From NCBI GenBank assembly GCA_026874595.1, contig CM049306.1, forward strand, positions 64,364,019 through 64,428,018: a stretch of DNA of 64,000 bases. The letters run 5' to 3'. A model generated the notes under the pieces. It saw only the letters and a program-made list of their open reading frames with translations. It ran no database searches and had not been told where the DNA came from. Origin of the DNA: Sipunculus nudus. Its lineage: Eukaryota > Annelida > Sipuncula > Golfingiida > Sipunculidae. Positions 22,968 through 35,062 of the stretch are shown here, one piece after another. The number at the start of each line of letters is the position of its first letter. The stretch's first letter is position 1. The translations under genes were made by a program, and so were the position numbers.

Positions 22968-25900
22968 GGGTTGGGGCCGATGTACTCAGTACTTGTGTAC
23001 TTGTGTACTCGAGTACATATTTTCATGTACTCATGTGTACTCAGTACTTGTACAATTTTTTTGTACTCGTACTTGTACTTGTACTCGAGTACAGTAAAAA
23101 ATACCCTGTACTCTTGAGTACAATCTGAGTACATCTGAGTACTTTTTCCAAAGAAACATGCAATTCATGAATATTGTATTAATTTATTAAAAGCCAAAGT
23201 TACAGTCTAACAATATTCAGTCACATGAACACTCTAAAAGTTAACATTAGAGTCAACATGGCACAGCTGTATCCTTAGAGATGGCATTCTCCCTAAATGT
23301 CAGTAGAAAATGATCACCCCACTGCTTCTACACATTGTTGTTACATCACCCACTGAAACACCCCTGCAAAACCTTGTTAATAACTGGCTGTAACTGTCTT
23401 ACTTATTCATGTAGTGTAATGAAGAGTATTATATAAAAAAGAATGGCCACCTAAATTTTAATTATAATGAATTTCAAATGTTTTTATCATGAATTACCTA
23501 CTGAATTGTTTTGGGAGTTTAAAGTTATGAATGTGTGCTTGGTAAACAGGTGTGTTTCAGTTTACTTGCTTACTCTGAGCAGTTCCAGTGAGCATGTCTT
23601 GTTGTTCCAGTGAGTAGTTCATGCAAGTTCATCAACAATTAGTGCTTGTGTAATAGGTGTGCCTAATAGCTTGCTCAATTTGAGCAGTTTCATGCGAGTT
23701 AATCAACAGTTAGTGCTTGGGTAATGGGTGTGCCTGTTGGCTTGATCACTGTGAGCAGTTTCATATGAGTTAATCAACAGTTTGTGCTTGGTTAATCGGT
23801 GTGTTCAGTTAGCTTGTTACTCTGAGCAGTTCCAAGAAGTTTGTCTTCTTGTCCTATATAAACCATAACCAAAATGTCACATGTCATTCTCAGAATGGTT
23901 CTGTAGTGAACTACATGCTGTCAATATGTCATCTGTTCTGAGTCATTTCAAAGTTCCATCTGATGCTGAGGGCTGTGTAAAAGCCCAATGCGAGCACTGC
24001 AACACAGAGATCTCTGGTCACACAAAGACCACATCAAACTTCCTGAAACATCTCAAGGTAAGACATTATATGTACTGTAAATCATTAAATAACTTTTTTT
24101 CTTATCACAGTGCATCTATCAGCTGTCATGAGTCTCGTCATATTTATTAATGTAATGTCGGTCTTTTGTATTTTGTTCAGCTTTCATAAAGAGAACTTAT
24201 GAAAATATATGTCATTAATTCAGCATATTCACATCAGTATACAGTATAGTGATTGATTAGGACCCATTTAAAGTATGTATGTTAATTTACATAATTTAAC
24301 ATTTTTACACTCTAATCCTAATCATTATGACTAGATATGATTACACTGATAACTGATGTTCCAAGTTTAAAAAGCTAGTTAGTTTTTCCTTAAAACTTAT
24401 CTATCATGTTCACATCTGATGAAAACATTATTAAGATTGAAGAGAGGAGGCTATAGAATTATACCGAGGGAGTCCATTGTCAGCCTAGAGGGTTTACACA
24501 TATATAGATAACATACTGTTTAGAGCAGTTTAACATATCATAAAGAGCATACTGTTCACCCAATAAGTGCTCTAAACCAGCCAGTTTATCATAAATGGAG
24601 GGAGTCAGATTTTAATAATTATACATGTGCATAGAGTAGGTTCCAAATTCTAACTGTTCTGGTAGGGTCTCAGAGGTATTTCTACTGGGTTAAAATAATA
24701 CTTTGATGCTCATGAAACTTAATATTTTTCTTGCATATATTTACAGAGACGTCATCCAGCGGTCCATGCTGATATTATGGCAAAGAAACCTGTCAATGCT
24801 GAGAGTTCTGCACAGCCGACCATCAGTAGCTTCGTTCGGCCTGCCACCAAGTATCGTCATCAAGATACTTGTCAACAACACATCACAGATGCTGTAGTAA
24901 TGTTAATTGCTGGTGACCTGTTGCCACTCTCACTGGTGGATAGCCCAAGGTTCCATGAGCTGATGGCCAGGGCTGACCCTCGATACACTGTTCCCAGCAG
25001 GAAACATCTAACCTCCAAACTGTTACTGGATAAGGGTTCGTCCATTGACTCTGAGGTCAAGTCAAAACTCAAACAAGCCCATGCTGTGCACCTGACCATC
25101 GACTTGTGGAGTAATCGCCAAATGAAGTCCTTTATGGGCATTACTGGGCATTTCATAATGAACTGGATAATGCAGTCAGTTATGCTTGCCTGTAAGAGAT
25201 TCAAAGGGAAGCACACTGCTGAATCCATCTATGAACAATATCAGGAGACAGTCAGCACCTTTGAAATATCCTCAAAGATTCTGACCGTTGTTACTGACAA
25301 TGCCAGTTATATGATCAAGGCATTTGTGAGGCTACCAGAATTCGGATGTATTGACACCTCTGGTCAGGAGAGTGATGGTTGCAGTGATGAGGACACAGGC
25401 AGTGATAGTGATAGTGAGGACACTGTGCAGGACATGGATGCTAATGTGTATGAACACCTACCTACAAAACGGATCTCGTGTTTTGCCCACACTGTGCAGC
25501 TGACTGTTCATGACGGACTGAAACAAACTGGAGCTCAGTTAAGCAAAGTAATTGCAAAGGCAGCCAAAATTGTGTCCTTTGCCAGGAGATCAACCCATGC
25601 CACAGATATCCTTGAGGGAGAGAAGAGGTTGCAAGCTGCCAATGCAACGCGATGGAACAGCCAGTTACAAATGATAAGGTCGATCCTAAGTGTTCCCTCT
25701 GACAAACTGGACTTTTAGATACAGTACACCTGACACACTATGAGCGGAACTGTCTCAGAGACCTGTGTGAGGTCCTTAAGCCATTCGAAGATGCAACAAT
25801 CTTTGTGCAGCAGGAAAAAACAGTTTCATCAAGCTTTGTTGTGCCCTGTGTACGTGGACTGAAACACAAAATTAATAAGATTTCCTCAAAATTCAATAGC

Positions 25901-26852
25901 AAACTGGTGCTGGCCCTACAAGATTCTGTAGAGAAGAGACTCTCCCCATTTGAAGAGACTGAACAATATATACTGGCTGCAGTGCTTGATCCCAGATTTA
26001 AGCTTAAATGGACAAATGGTGACAAGGAGCGTGCTGCCATCAAAGAGAAGTTAATTACCCATGCCAACTCCATCAGCATGCAGTCCACTGAGACTGCTGA
26101 GGATGTCACTTCTCCAGCAGCAAAGCGTCGACGTTTGGAACCATCTGATGACCTGTTTGATTTTATGGGTGAAGCTGCATCCACTCTCTCCCCTGCAAAG
26201 TCTCCTGCAGTCAGAGAGGCTACAGAATACCTCTCCCAGCCTTGTACAGATAGACACAATGACCCTGGAAGGGACAGCAGGGTAATCTCCCACGTCTGGC
26301 TCAGCTCGCCTGTAGGTTTCTCTGTGTACCTGCATCTTCTGCACCAGTGGAGAGATTGTTTAGCATTGGGGGAAAAGTTTTTCGGCCAGAGCGGTGTCAG
26401 TTGAGTGACAGCACCTTTGAACAGTTGATGTTCATTCGTACTAATGGGATCTAAGCCTGACAGTGACAGCTTTTCTCCATGAACTGTGTATCCCACATAT
26501 TTCACATGTTAATTTCATGTCTTAAAACCAGTTTTAGTTTTTTAAATGACATCTGCACCTTTACAACGTGGCCAAAGAGATTCTGAGACTTTTTATATTT
26601 TATAGTTTGTCAATATTGCCTACAAACATTGATGTATTTAATTAAAAAATGTTTAAAAGGGAGTACCGATGTTGTTTTTCTTTAAGATTGAAAACTGTAC
26701 TTGTACTTGTACTCGAGTACATTTTAATGTACTTGTACTTGTACTTGAGTACATTCAAAATTTGAGTACTCGTACTTGTACTTGTACTCAGGTAAAAGCA
26801 AAGTACTTGTACTTGTACTCAAGTACATTTCAGAGTACTTGACCCAACCCTG
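22968..26852 (+). mobile_element. hAT-superfamily DNA transposon
   Basis: Termini CAGGGTTGGG and CCCAACCCTG are a 10-bp perfect inverted repeat. The 8-bp target GTCACAGT lies immediately outside both ends (22960-22967 and 26853-26860), diagnostic for hAT. Both subterminal regions (about 22980-23125 and 26697-26845) are packed with GTACTTGTACTTGTACTC-type repeats, the usual place for transposase binding. The 3.9-kb interior holds one plus-strand BED/hAT transposase, now broken. Clean ends and target duplication indicate a fairly recent insertion into A sequence. Confidence 0.95.
23926..26454 (+). pseudogene. hAT transposase, two exons, frameshifted
   Basis: Cut-and-paste transposase of the ZBED-like hAT type. 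I chose ATG 23926 because it opens just before the zinc finger; an in-frame ATG at 23881 is also possible. Exon 1 ends at 24057 (aag|gtaaga) with CEHC of a BED finger. The intron is 24058-24746 (ends ttacag). Exon 2 begins with RRH, which completes the finger's H-x4-H. Catalytic landmarks: TIDLWS (Asp codon 25101), VVTDNAS (Asp 25296), SCFAH, NATRWNS, DPRFK, and a C-terminal dimerisation block APVERLFSIGG (Glu 26350), ending at a stop at 26452. The frame shifts at about 25712 (stop TAG at 25716 in the upstream frame) and again between about 26262 and 26292. The present copy should therefore be inactive. Confidence 0.9.
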
Positions 26853-26860
26853 GTCACAGT

Positions 26861-27114
26861 GACCTATATTCTCAGAGTTTTGGGGTATGTTTGAGCACCC
26901 CAGAAATAATGCAAATTACACACTAATTGCCAGATTCCTCATAAAAGGCTGGTTGAATTGTCATCAAATTTGTGGTTTTTATGGGTCTTGATGAACTTAA
27001 GCTAATATGCATGAACAAATGAAGCCACCTATATTATCTTAATAAGTTGTCTATGCAAGGACATATTGTCAACATGTCAGTCGGCTGAGTGTCATTACCC
27101 ACGGGTCACTTGTT
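26861..27114 (+). repeat. Family A 3' end
   Basis: A sequence right of the hAT, ending with inverted tip CGGCTGAGTGTC, hairpin-like TACCCACGGGTC and ACTTGTT. It lies about 150 bp upstream of the first shootin exon. Confidence 0.65.
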
Positions 27115-27262
27115 AGGAAAAGCTGCCATACATAGAAAAATAGGATTCTGTTTGCATCATACTCTACTCTAGAATCATAGCTATCACAAAATAAGTGTGA
27201 CTGATTAAACCAAAGCAAACAGTAACTTATCTTATCTTGTATTGTTTTTAAGTTTCATTCAG

Positions 27263-27347
27263 AGCATATGGAGAATTCCAGGAAATTAAAGACCTATATG
27301 AGAAGGAGCGTAAGCTGAGGCTGAAGGCTGAACAGTATGCAAATGAG
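27263..27347 (+). CDS. SHTN1: Shootin-1-like, internal exon 1 of 3 seen
   Basis: Internal coding exon of a shootin-1-like protein, a cytoplasmic coiled-coil adaptor that couples actin retrograde flow to L1-CAM and cortactin at growth cones (family knowledge). The exon is bounded by tttcattcag| and |gtaaga and is 85 bp. The first base completes the previous codon and the exon ends in phase 0. It encodes YGEFQEIKDLYEKERKLRLK and eight more residues ending YANE. That aligns with the vertebrate stretch YEEMQVNLELEKDLRKKAES, recalled from memory. The heptad pattern fits a coiled coil. The preceding exon is not visible in this window. The 12.5-kb intron that follows is filled with transposable elements. 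Confidence 0.85.
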
Positions 27348-27591
27348 GTAAGATATGAAGTATATAATGTCTGAACTTGGTCACAAGTTGGTTTTGTGAA
27401 GCAGTAACATCTGACATGGCACTATTTCATGAACATTTATTACAACATGCAAAAAGAGTAATTGGATTTCACGTAACTGGTTTATTTGAACCAAAGTGTT
27501 TGGAAAAAAGTTTTTAAATGAAAGAACTCTGAAATGACAAGGTTTAGTAAAGCTAGTAGATGTTTTTAGTTATAGATTAGGAGCTCTGTTG

Positions 27592-27666
<75 letters not shown>

Positions 27667-27966
27667 CTGAGTTGTTCAGGCAGTATAAATAAATGCATGG
27701 TATCCATTTCTGTTATTTATTGTGTTTGATAATTTATATCTTTGAAAATGACTATCACTGATTCAAAACTTAATTTTTTTGTTCATTTGTTAAAGTCAGT
27801 TCTGTATTTAGCTAGATGTAATCAGGTCTTTTATTTTAATTGGTGTCTATACCCAACATATGTGTAAGATTAATCCATTAATAAAATGTGTCTGTTATTA
27901 TTATAAAGTTTTATAACAAATTTTATGAATATGCCAGCTTGAAAATATATTGTAGCCAACAGTTTT
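27348..27966 (+). other. Intron sequence with TA microsatellite
   Basis: Start of the 27348-39841 intron. AT-rich, no gene. It contains the TA run at 27594-27664. Confidence 0.7.
27594..27664. repeat. (TA)n microsatellite
   Basis: Uninterrupted TA repeat of about 70 bp. Confidence 0.98.
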
Positions 27967-28151
27967 AGCTCAGCGGACTATAAGTCATCTGAACTATAGT
28001 GATGGTCCTTTGTCCATCATCTAGCTGGCCATCTGTCTGCTAACAAGGCACATTATGAAACTGTTGGACCTATGAATCTAAAATTCCATATACAGTTAGG
28101 TGTCCCCAAGTTCTCCTACCAAACCAACAACTGGGTCACCACGGCTTCATT
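27967..28151 (+). mobile_element. Family A 5' part, split by the next element
   Basis: Tip AGCTCAGCGGACTATAAG and GTCY-poor core. Its sequence stops at 'cacggcttcat' and continues at 30059 with 'ccttcaagaaattaagc', the normal A order. Confidence 0.65.
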
Positions 28152-30058
28152 AGCTCAGCTGACTATAAGTCATCTGAGCTATAGTCGTGGTCCATTGTCC
28201 GTCGTCCGTCCGTCTGTCGTGCCGTCCGTCCGTCCGTAGATGTGGCACGTTTTAAAACCGTAAGACCTAGGAATCCAAAATTCAACATAATGTTAGATGT
28301 CCCCAAGATCTCCTACCAAGCCGAAAACTGGGTCTTTGCGACTTCGTTCCTTTGAGAAATTAAGGAAAAACCTCAATTTTTTTATTAAAATCCTATTTTT
28401 ACACTTCAGGACTGCCTAATATCAAAACCACTCATCTATTTTTCCTCATTTTTACCATAAATTTTCTTCTATATAGTTCCTATGTACATGCCAGAAATTA
28501 AGTCTGTTAAGTATAAATTCTTTAAGTTATGGGCCCAAACATAATGGACTTTGTAAAAAATCAGGAAAAATATTTTCTCACTTAACATTAAAAATTTTGA
28601 AACTAGAGTCTATTTTCCCAAGTATATAACTATGTTTAATTAAGATTCAATTGTTTACCCAAAATTAGATCTGAATTTTGTAAATTTTTTAAGTAATTTG
28701 CATAAAAATAAAATCAGTACCTTAAATTTTGCCCAACTTTGACCATGGCACGTTTTTTTCCTGTAAGTACCATTGATTTAATTTTCACAGCATGTAAACA
28801 TAAATATTTAATTTGTTTAAATCTGAAATTTAGAAGTAAAAGCTTGAAAATTAAGCTAGTTATTGATTTTTTTCTTGAGGCTCTATAGTAGTCATTTGCT
28901 TTGATTACAGATTACAGATGCAGGGTCCCACTCTAGGTCACTGGAAGTCAGCTATGCCAGGGTTTCTGATTTGTTACAGTCACTGGGGGAGATCCCCTGC
29001 TGTGACAGGTGTACAGTTATTCTCATATCACCACCCCAATCACCCTCCCCCCCCCTGCAAACCCAACCCACCAAGTGTTATGCAGTATTGTTATTGTTTT
29101 CACTGTATCTCCTTAATTGTAATGCTGTTTCCACTCTGATATGCAAAAACTTTCCTTGAAAAAGTAATTCAAGGTGTAATCCAGAAGATGCAATGTTGTG
29201 AAATGTAGCATTTTTAAAGAAATCATTTTTCTTTTAAATGATTTTACCGATCATAATGGAACCCATCAGTATGCTTAAATTATGATAAAATATGAAGCAC
29301 ATTATGGATAAATAAAGACACAATTAAAAATTGTGAAATCTAAATCAAGTATTTTTTTTAGATATTTATTTTTTTGCAGATTTAAAAGATATATTTTTGT
29401 GGTAAAAAATAAATAAACATTTGTATGCATGATGTGGTGTTATCTGACAAGATTGAGATTTATGATGATGCAATTGAGAATTATGAATCAACTTATATAT
29501 TCAGATATATATGTTATATTGAAAATGTATAGAAATATAAACTTAAATTAAAAAAAAATTGATGTGATAAAAAAATGAGGATTTATTACAAACATTTGTT
29601 CATTATTTTCTTGCATCAGCAGAATTTGAGATCAGGCTTTGTTTGCCATGTTTTATGTTGTTAATTAGTTATATTTCAACTGTATACATTTCATAAAAAA
29701 AAAACATATATTTAATAATATATATTATACAAAAAAAAAGATTTGATTGAACAAATGTGTAAACTACTGAAATGTCAATAGTTAATCAAAAAGCCAACTA
29801 ATGATCATCATGGTAATTGTACAGATCATTTGTTCACAAACTGCACACATGCTTCAGTTTCAACATTAGGAAACACATGGTCAGGTCACAAAATATTATT
29901 TGCAACAATTTTTGCTCATCAATACAAACCAATCATATAAACCAACCATGGCCTTTATTACCTCTTCCTCTTACACTTTCTCTCCATTTGATATTATTTT
30001 AGATTTTTACCTTCAAGGTTAATGTCAGCTGAGCACAGTGACCCATAGGTCCCTTGTT
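28152..30058 (+). mobile_element. Family A HINE-like element, young copy 2
   Basis: Same ends and content as 117-2021, with a handful of differences (C-run about 9 instead of 15, a few substitutions, and an A-run near 29695). It is nested in another A copy at 'ggcttcat|' ... '|ccttcaag'. Non-coding. The near identity suggests the A family was active recently or that the two copies exchanged sequence. Confidence 0.75.
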
Positions 30059-30149
30059 CCTTCAAGAAATTAAGCGAAAACCTCCTTTTTCCACCCGCAC
30101 AAAAATTACCCCTGTGCAGCAAATGTGCAATCTCTTTGCAATACATTTG
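30059..30149 (+). repeat. Remnant of the interrupted A copy
   Basis: Short A segment 'ccttcaagaaattaagcgaaaacc' after the insertion, then unique sequence leading into the minisatellite. Confidence 0.5.
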
Positions 30150-30566
30150 CTTAACTGTTTGCAGAATATGTGCTGCATATATCTGCAGTAGATGTGCTGC
30201 ATACGTATGGAATTGGCACGAATACTGCAAATACTTCAGAAACATTTTGCAAACACACTTTGTGAAGAAATACTTAACCGTATGCAAAGGTACTGCAATC
30301 ACTTAGCAAATGTTTTGCAAACCTACTGCACCAGCAATGCAAAGCAAAAGAAAAGGTTTTGCAAAGCCACAGCAAAGGCAATGCAAAGCTGTTGCAAAGG
30401 TTTGGCAAAGCTACTGCAAAGTAAATGCAAAGGCTTTGCAAAGCAACTGCAAAGGCACTGCAAAGGCTTTGCAAAGCTACTGCAAAGGCAATGCAAAGCC
30501 ACTGCAAAGGCTACTGCAAAGGCAATGCAAAACCACTGCAAAGGCAAAGCAAAGCCACTGCAAAGA
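30150..30566 (+). repeat. GCAAAG minisatellite, 6/12-bp period
   Basis: Units such as TGCAAAGCCACTGCAAAGGC. The clearest part is 30350-30566; the left part is more diverged (tgcagaatatgtgctgca). Because the period is a multiple of three, several frames on both strands stay open (for example repeated CKGFAK-like peptides). I do not call it coding. Confidence 0.85.
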
Positions 30567-30771
30567 ATTGAGAAAGATGTGATTAATTTAAATTAACTGT
30601 CATGAGATTTAATAATTATGAAAATAATGAAGTGTCCATGTTTGATACAAATGTAAATGTTCAGGATTTTCAGATACCCAGCACTTTAACTGTTTCCTCA
30701 TGGAATGTGTGACAGAGGTGTTTATTCCTTGTTGGTAAATGTTAGAAAGTGTACATTAGATTTTTGTAATT
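30567..30771 (+). other. Intron, no feature seen
   Basis: AT-rich intron sequence between the minisatellite and a C element. Nothing recognised. Confidence 0.6.
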
Positions 30772-31675
30772 GTAGCCGCCAAAACAAAGTTTTGCGGATG
30801 CTATGTTTTTGACCGGATTTCGCCGCTGCCGCAGCAGCCACTGTATTCATTTCTGGAGAACTCCTCTGAGACTACTGGAAAGATTTTTCCGAAACTTACA
30901 CCAATTATTGGGTCACATGTGAACTGGTGCCTAACCAATTGGCGTTGACAGCTGACCTTTCCAGTCTGCCCAGCGTCCATTTGTGCTTCTGTTTCCACAC
31001 ATAAACCTACATATCTGGGGAACTGTTTGACCAATCAGGAAAAAAATTATGTACAAATGTAGCCCTTGGATAGTTTTATAACATACACAAAACATGGTGG
31101 CGCCACCTGCAACCATTTTTGCACAGTGTCCATCTGTTCATCTGCCTTGGGATAAAAACACCTATATCTCTGCATTGGTTGGACTAATCCACCTGAAATT
31201 TTGCATGTGTATACATCCTGGACAGCTTTCTTGATTTTATGACAGGTTGCGCCACCTACATTCATGTTTAAGCTGCAGACATCTAAGCTCATATCTCGGG
31301 AACCATTTGACCAGTTGGGCCAAAATTTTGTGTATAGATCTCCCATAGCGCTTATCATACACAAAACTGGTGGCGCCACCTGCAAACATTTTTGTACAGC
31401 GTCCATCTGTTTGTCTGCCTTGGGATAAAATCACTTATATCTCAGTACTGTTTTGACTCATCTGCCTAAAATTTTGCATGTTTAAAAATCTTGGACAGCT
31501 TTCTGGATTTTGTGGTAGGTAGCGCAACCTACGTACACATTTCGGCTGCAGACATCCAAACTATTATGCAACACACCTCACTCTATTTCCCCTTGCCACT
31601 AAATCCATGCCTCACTCCACCTTTCTCTCTCTGATTTTGGCGGATACACGTAGTCGCTTGTTGACTACCAACATG
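30772..31675 (+). mobile_element. Family C HINE-like element
   Basis: Tip GTAGCCGCCAAAACAAAG, which folds with GTTTTGCGGATGC. The body has 'gggaaccatttgacca' and 'ggtggcgccacctgc' units. The 3' end is TTTTGGCGGATAC (inverted tip) and hairpin GTAGTC-gcttgtt-GACTAC. Just after the tip, 'gatttttccgaaacttacacc' (about 30889) is the empty counterpart of the A insertion at 55671. Confidence 0.7.
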
Positions 31676-31805
31676 AGTGTTTAGTACTTGCATTGTTCAT
31701 TTACATGTTACACATGTTCTTGAAAAGTAATGGTCAAGCATTGAAGCATTATACCTGGTGTAATCTCATTGCACAGGTTCGCATTAGGCCTGTAGGCCTT
31801 GTTTT
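31676..31805 (+). repeat. Family B 3' end
   Basis: 'gtgtttagtacttgcattg' to CACAGGTTCGCAT, AGGCCTGTAGGCCT, TGTTTTT: a complete B 3' terminus directly following the C end. Confidence 0.75.
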
Positions 31806-31977
31806 TCTGATACATGTTTAAAAAAAATAAAAATATTCAAATGTGAAAAAAAAATAAGATCTTAAAGACAAGTTCTCATTATGATGTCTGTAGTGGTAAT
31901 AATTGTCATAAGTGTCTTGCTATGTTTAGTGTAAAGAGAGTGATGTGACAGTAAAATTGAATATAATAGTTTTTTTT

Positions 31978-33163
31978 AGCGAAACTGTGAGCTTATGTGA
32001 TGGCGCGGCGTCTTCCGTCCGCCGTCCAAGGTTTTCTGTCTGCTGTCCATGGCTGTAAATCAGAAACTGTCAGAGCTAGCAGCTCCAAATTACATGTAAG
32101 AATTAGTCACATTTGAAACTTGGTGGCCTAGAGCTTATTATTGGGTATCTGCATCAATTAAGATTTTATAGAGAAAAAACTTAAAACCTTTCAAAATTTT
32201 CTTCTCCGAAACTGTCCTGCCAAATATTTCACAGAAATGTTCCCTGGAACAATTTCTCACAAGTTTGTTCAAATGGTTCAAGTTTGGTGATTTTTGGCTG
32301 AGTAACAGGAGGTTGAACTTAGTTATCTGTCCAAAAAATTACACTAAAATTAAAATCTCAGAAACTGCTGGAGTTGTCATCACCAAATTTTATGCCAATG
32401 TTTGTCATATAAGTCATATCTGAAATTGCGGTATTGGTGGGGCCACCTATATTGATCTGTTTTTTACAAGCGAAAATGTAATCTTAGACTCTTCTAGTTT
32501 ATACACTGTTTTTTGATGAAACTGTTAAGCTGATCTGTTTAAACTTTACAAGATTTATTCTATGGTAGGGTTCTGCAAGTTTTCTAAGAATAAATTGGGT
32601 AAATGCAGCTTTAGAAAAGCAGTGTAGCCAATTGAAAAGGCTTTCTGTGTTTGAAAACAGATTTGACAACATGCCCAGTTTCAGCAGTCAAGTCAAAAGG
32701 TCACTCAATACAACCAGGTGGGGTCCAGACATCACCATGGCAACTGACCTGGCTCAGTCTGGTGTCTAGACAAGGTGTCTAGACGTCTAGACACAGCATC
32801 TAGATGTCCAGACTCATCGTCTAGAAGCAGAATGCCCAGATTGGTACTATTGGAACAATATCTTTCAACTGTTTGAAAAAACTGGGTTTGCATTTTTAGC
32901 CAGTCTGTGAGCTTATGCCTCACTTCACCTGTCCCACTCTGATTTTGGCGGATACACATAGTTGCTTGTCGACTACCTGTATTCATGTTTTAAAATGTCC
33001 TAGTCCGATACTTGCAGGTCGAAAATGTCCATTTTGCTGAAATCATAATGACTAAGGTAGATATGCAGGACATAAGAGGATCAATATTAAATTTTAAAAA
33101 TAAACCTCCATTCATTCTCCCAAAATTTGCACGGGTTTGCATTAGGCCTGTAGGCCTTGTTTA
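31978..33163 (+). mobile_element. Family B element with visible insertion site
   Basis: Tip AGCGAAACTGTGAGC after a T-run. End GGGTTTGCATTAGGCCTG, TAGGCCTTGTTT. Flanks 'gaatataatagttttttt' and 'attaattaaagccataaaacc' match the continuous sequence near 63695-63745, so the insertion point is a T-run. The interior includes a second B-like tip at about 32897 fused to a C 3' end (32940-32990), a sign of deletion or nesting. Confidence 0.65.
32776..32793. promoter_or_regulatory. Perfect palindrome TGTCTAGACGTCTAGACA
   Basis: An 18-bp perfect palindrome with two GTCTAGAC octamers, the palindromic Smad-binding element. The same 18 bp recurs at 45882-45899. Regulatory activity is inferred only. Confidence 0.4.
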
Positions 33164-33450
33164 TTAATTAAAGCCATAAAACCAGGTACTTATGATCCTT
33201 ATTTAAATTTATGAAATTTGTATATTCGGATTCTCAAGAGTTTCGTTTGACTGTAACCCTGTAATAAATATGAGACATTGAGTGAATACTTTATAATTGT
33301 ATTTAAATATGAATACAAAAATTCAATAGTTTTATCATTAAAAATGGATACAAATACTAATACAGGTAAAAAGAAAGTATTTGAATGCGAGTGCAAATAC
33401 TTTCAAAATGTATTAATTAATTGCATTCATGAATCTGTACATCGATGCCT
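33164..33450 (+). repeat. hAT-like relic with GTATTTGAATAC repeats
   Basis: Matches 63730-64000. It carries scattered 'aatacaaatact' and 'gtatttgaatg' repeats like the subterminal regions of hAT elements. No transposase seen. Confidence 0.4.
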
Positions 33451-34830
33451 GTTTCATACCCTGGGCTACAAAGAACTTCTTCTCTGAAACCATATGGCCA
33501 GATTGTTTAATATCACACAGAAATGATCCTAGGGTAGTGCTTTCTGAAGTTTGTTCAGATGGTCTCTGTTTAGTGACTTTTGGCTGAGTTATGAATAGTT
33601 GAATTTAGTCATATGCCATAACAGCCCATTTTAGCTCAGTGGCTACAAAGATCTTATAAAAAACCACTGGGCCAAATTCTTAAATCTCACACATTAATTA
33701 TCTTCAGATGTCGATAATTCAAGTTTATTCAAATGGTTTTGGTCAGTGCTTTTTGGCTGAGTTACTGTAAGCTGAACTTAGCCAGTTTGCTGTAGCTTCC
33801 TATATGAGTTATAAACCTGCAAAACATTTTTCGACTGAAGCCACTGAAGCTAATTTGTTTAATATTTTACAAAAATAATAACCACAATAATTCTTATAAT
33901 AATTGTCTTTAATGGTTCCACATGAATGATTTTTGGCTGCATTATGGAGATTGAATTGAGTCATTTTGTCATATATGTTAGCTGTGTGTAGCAGTTACAT
34001 CTAGCCATCCAATTTATCAGCTTCTATAACATCATGCCACTAGATTTCAGGTTAAATAGCTTGACAGACTGCAAACTATTTCAGATTTTGCAACAGGCCA
34101 GAGGTCAGCCTGGATCAATTCATAGCTTTGGCAGACTGGCAACTGTATCGGATTAGGCAACAGGTCAAGAGTTCACTCAGTGCAGCCAGGTATAGGTCAA
34201 GAGTTCACTCACTGCAGTAGCCGGATTCTATTCATAGCTTTGGCAGACTGCCAACTGTGTCAGATTATGCAACAGGTCAAGAGTTCACTCAGTGCAGCCA
34301 GGTACAGGTCAAAAGGTCACTCAGTCTAGCCAGGTACAGGTCAAGAGTTCACTCAGTGCAGTAGCTTGAGCCAGCAATTTGTCACAGTTCACCAGGGGCA
34401 ACTGTCTTTCTCACCAAAGCCTGGTCAGCCCAGTGCATCAAACTCGAGAAGTTTGATGTATTGGCCTGATATTTTGACCAGCTTTCTTGTTCACAAGACA
34501 GGTGTCGCCACCTACAATGACTTTTGCACAGTGTATGTGCCTGCTTATTTCTCCTGAGGAATTTGATACATCAGCCTGAAATTGGGCAAATTAATACATA
34601 TTGTAAAGATTTGTTGTAATCAAGACTGGTGACACCACTCACAATAATTTTTGTCCCTGCTTATTTCTCAGGAGGAGATATGAGCCTGAAATTGGGCATA
34701 TGTATACATCTCTGATACCTTTGTCTTATACAAGACATGTAGGCCTACTTGAAAAGTAATGGCCCAGCATTGAAGCATTATACCTGGTGTATAAATCATT
34801 GTACAGGTCTGCATTAGGCCTGTAGGTTAT
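33451..34830 (+). repeat. Family B interior and worn 3' end
   Basis: Units 'cttctctgaaaccatatggcc', 'ggtcaagagttcactcagtg', then GTACAGGTCTGCATTAGG and CCTGTAGGTTA, a decayed B terminus. Non-coding. Confidence 0.65.
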
Positions 34831-35062
34831 TAGCTTTTCCCCAGTAAAATGTCAGCCGATGCAGGTGGCACCCCACAAAGCTAAATCCCACAACATTTGA
34901 CATATGACTAATTTTTGCATAAAATTTGGTGACACCAGCTAATGCTGTTCCTGAGATACTGATATTATGGATTAATGTACACATGATCAATGACCCCACA
35001 TAAAAGAGGTAAATGCAGGTGGCAAAATCAATACCTCCGTTTCAAATATAAATCTTGTGATC
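34831..35062 (-). repeat. Family B interior, inverted fragment
   Basis: The reverse complement reads as B interior ('ggggtcattgatcatgtgtac ... gcaggagctagc...' type). Its orientation is opposite to all other B copies in the window, so it arose by a rearrangement. Confidence 0.55.

Noticed and set aside
30274-30596. Several long open frames on both strands
   Set aside because: Created by the 12-bp period of the minisatellite.
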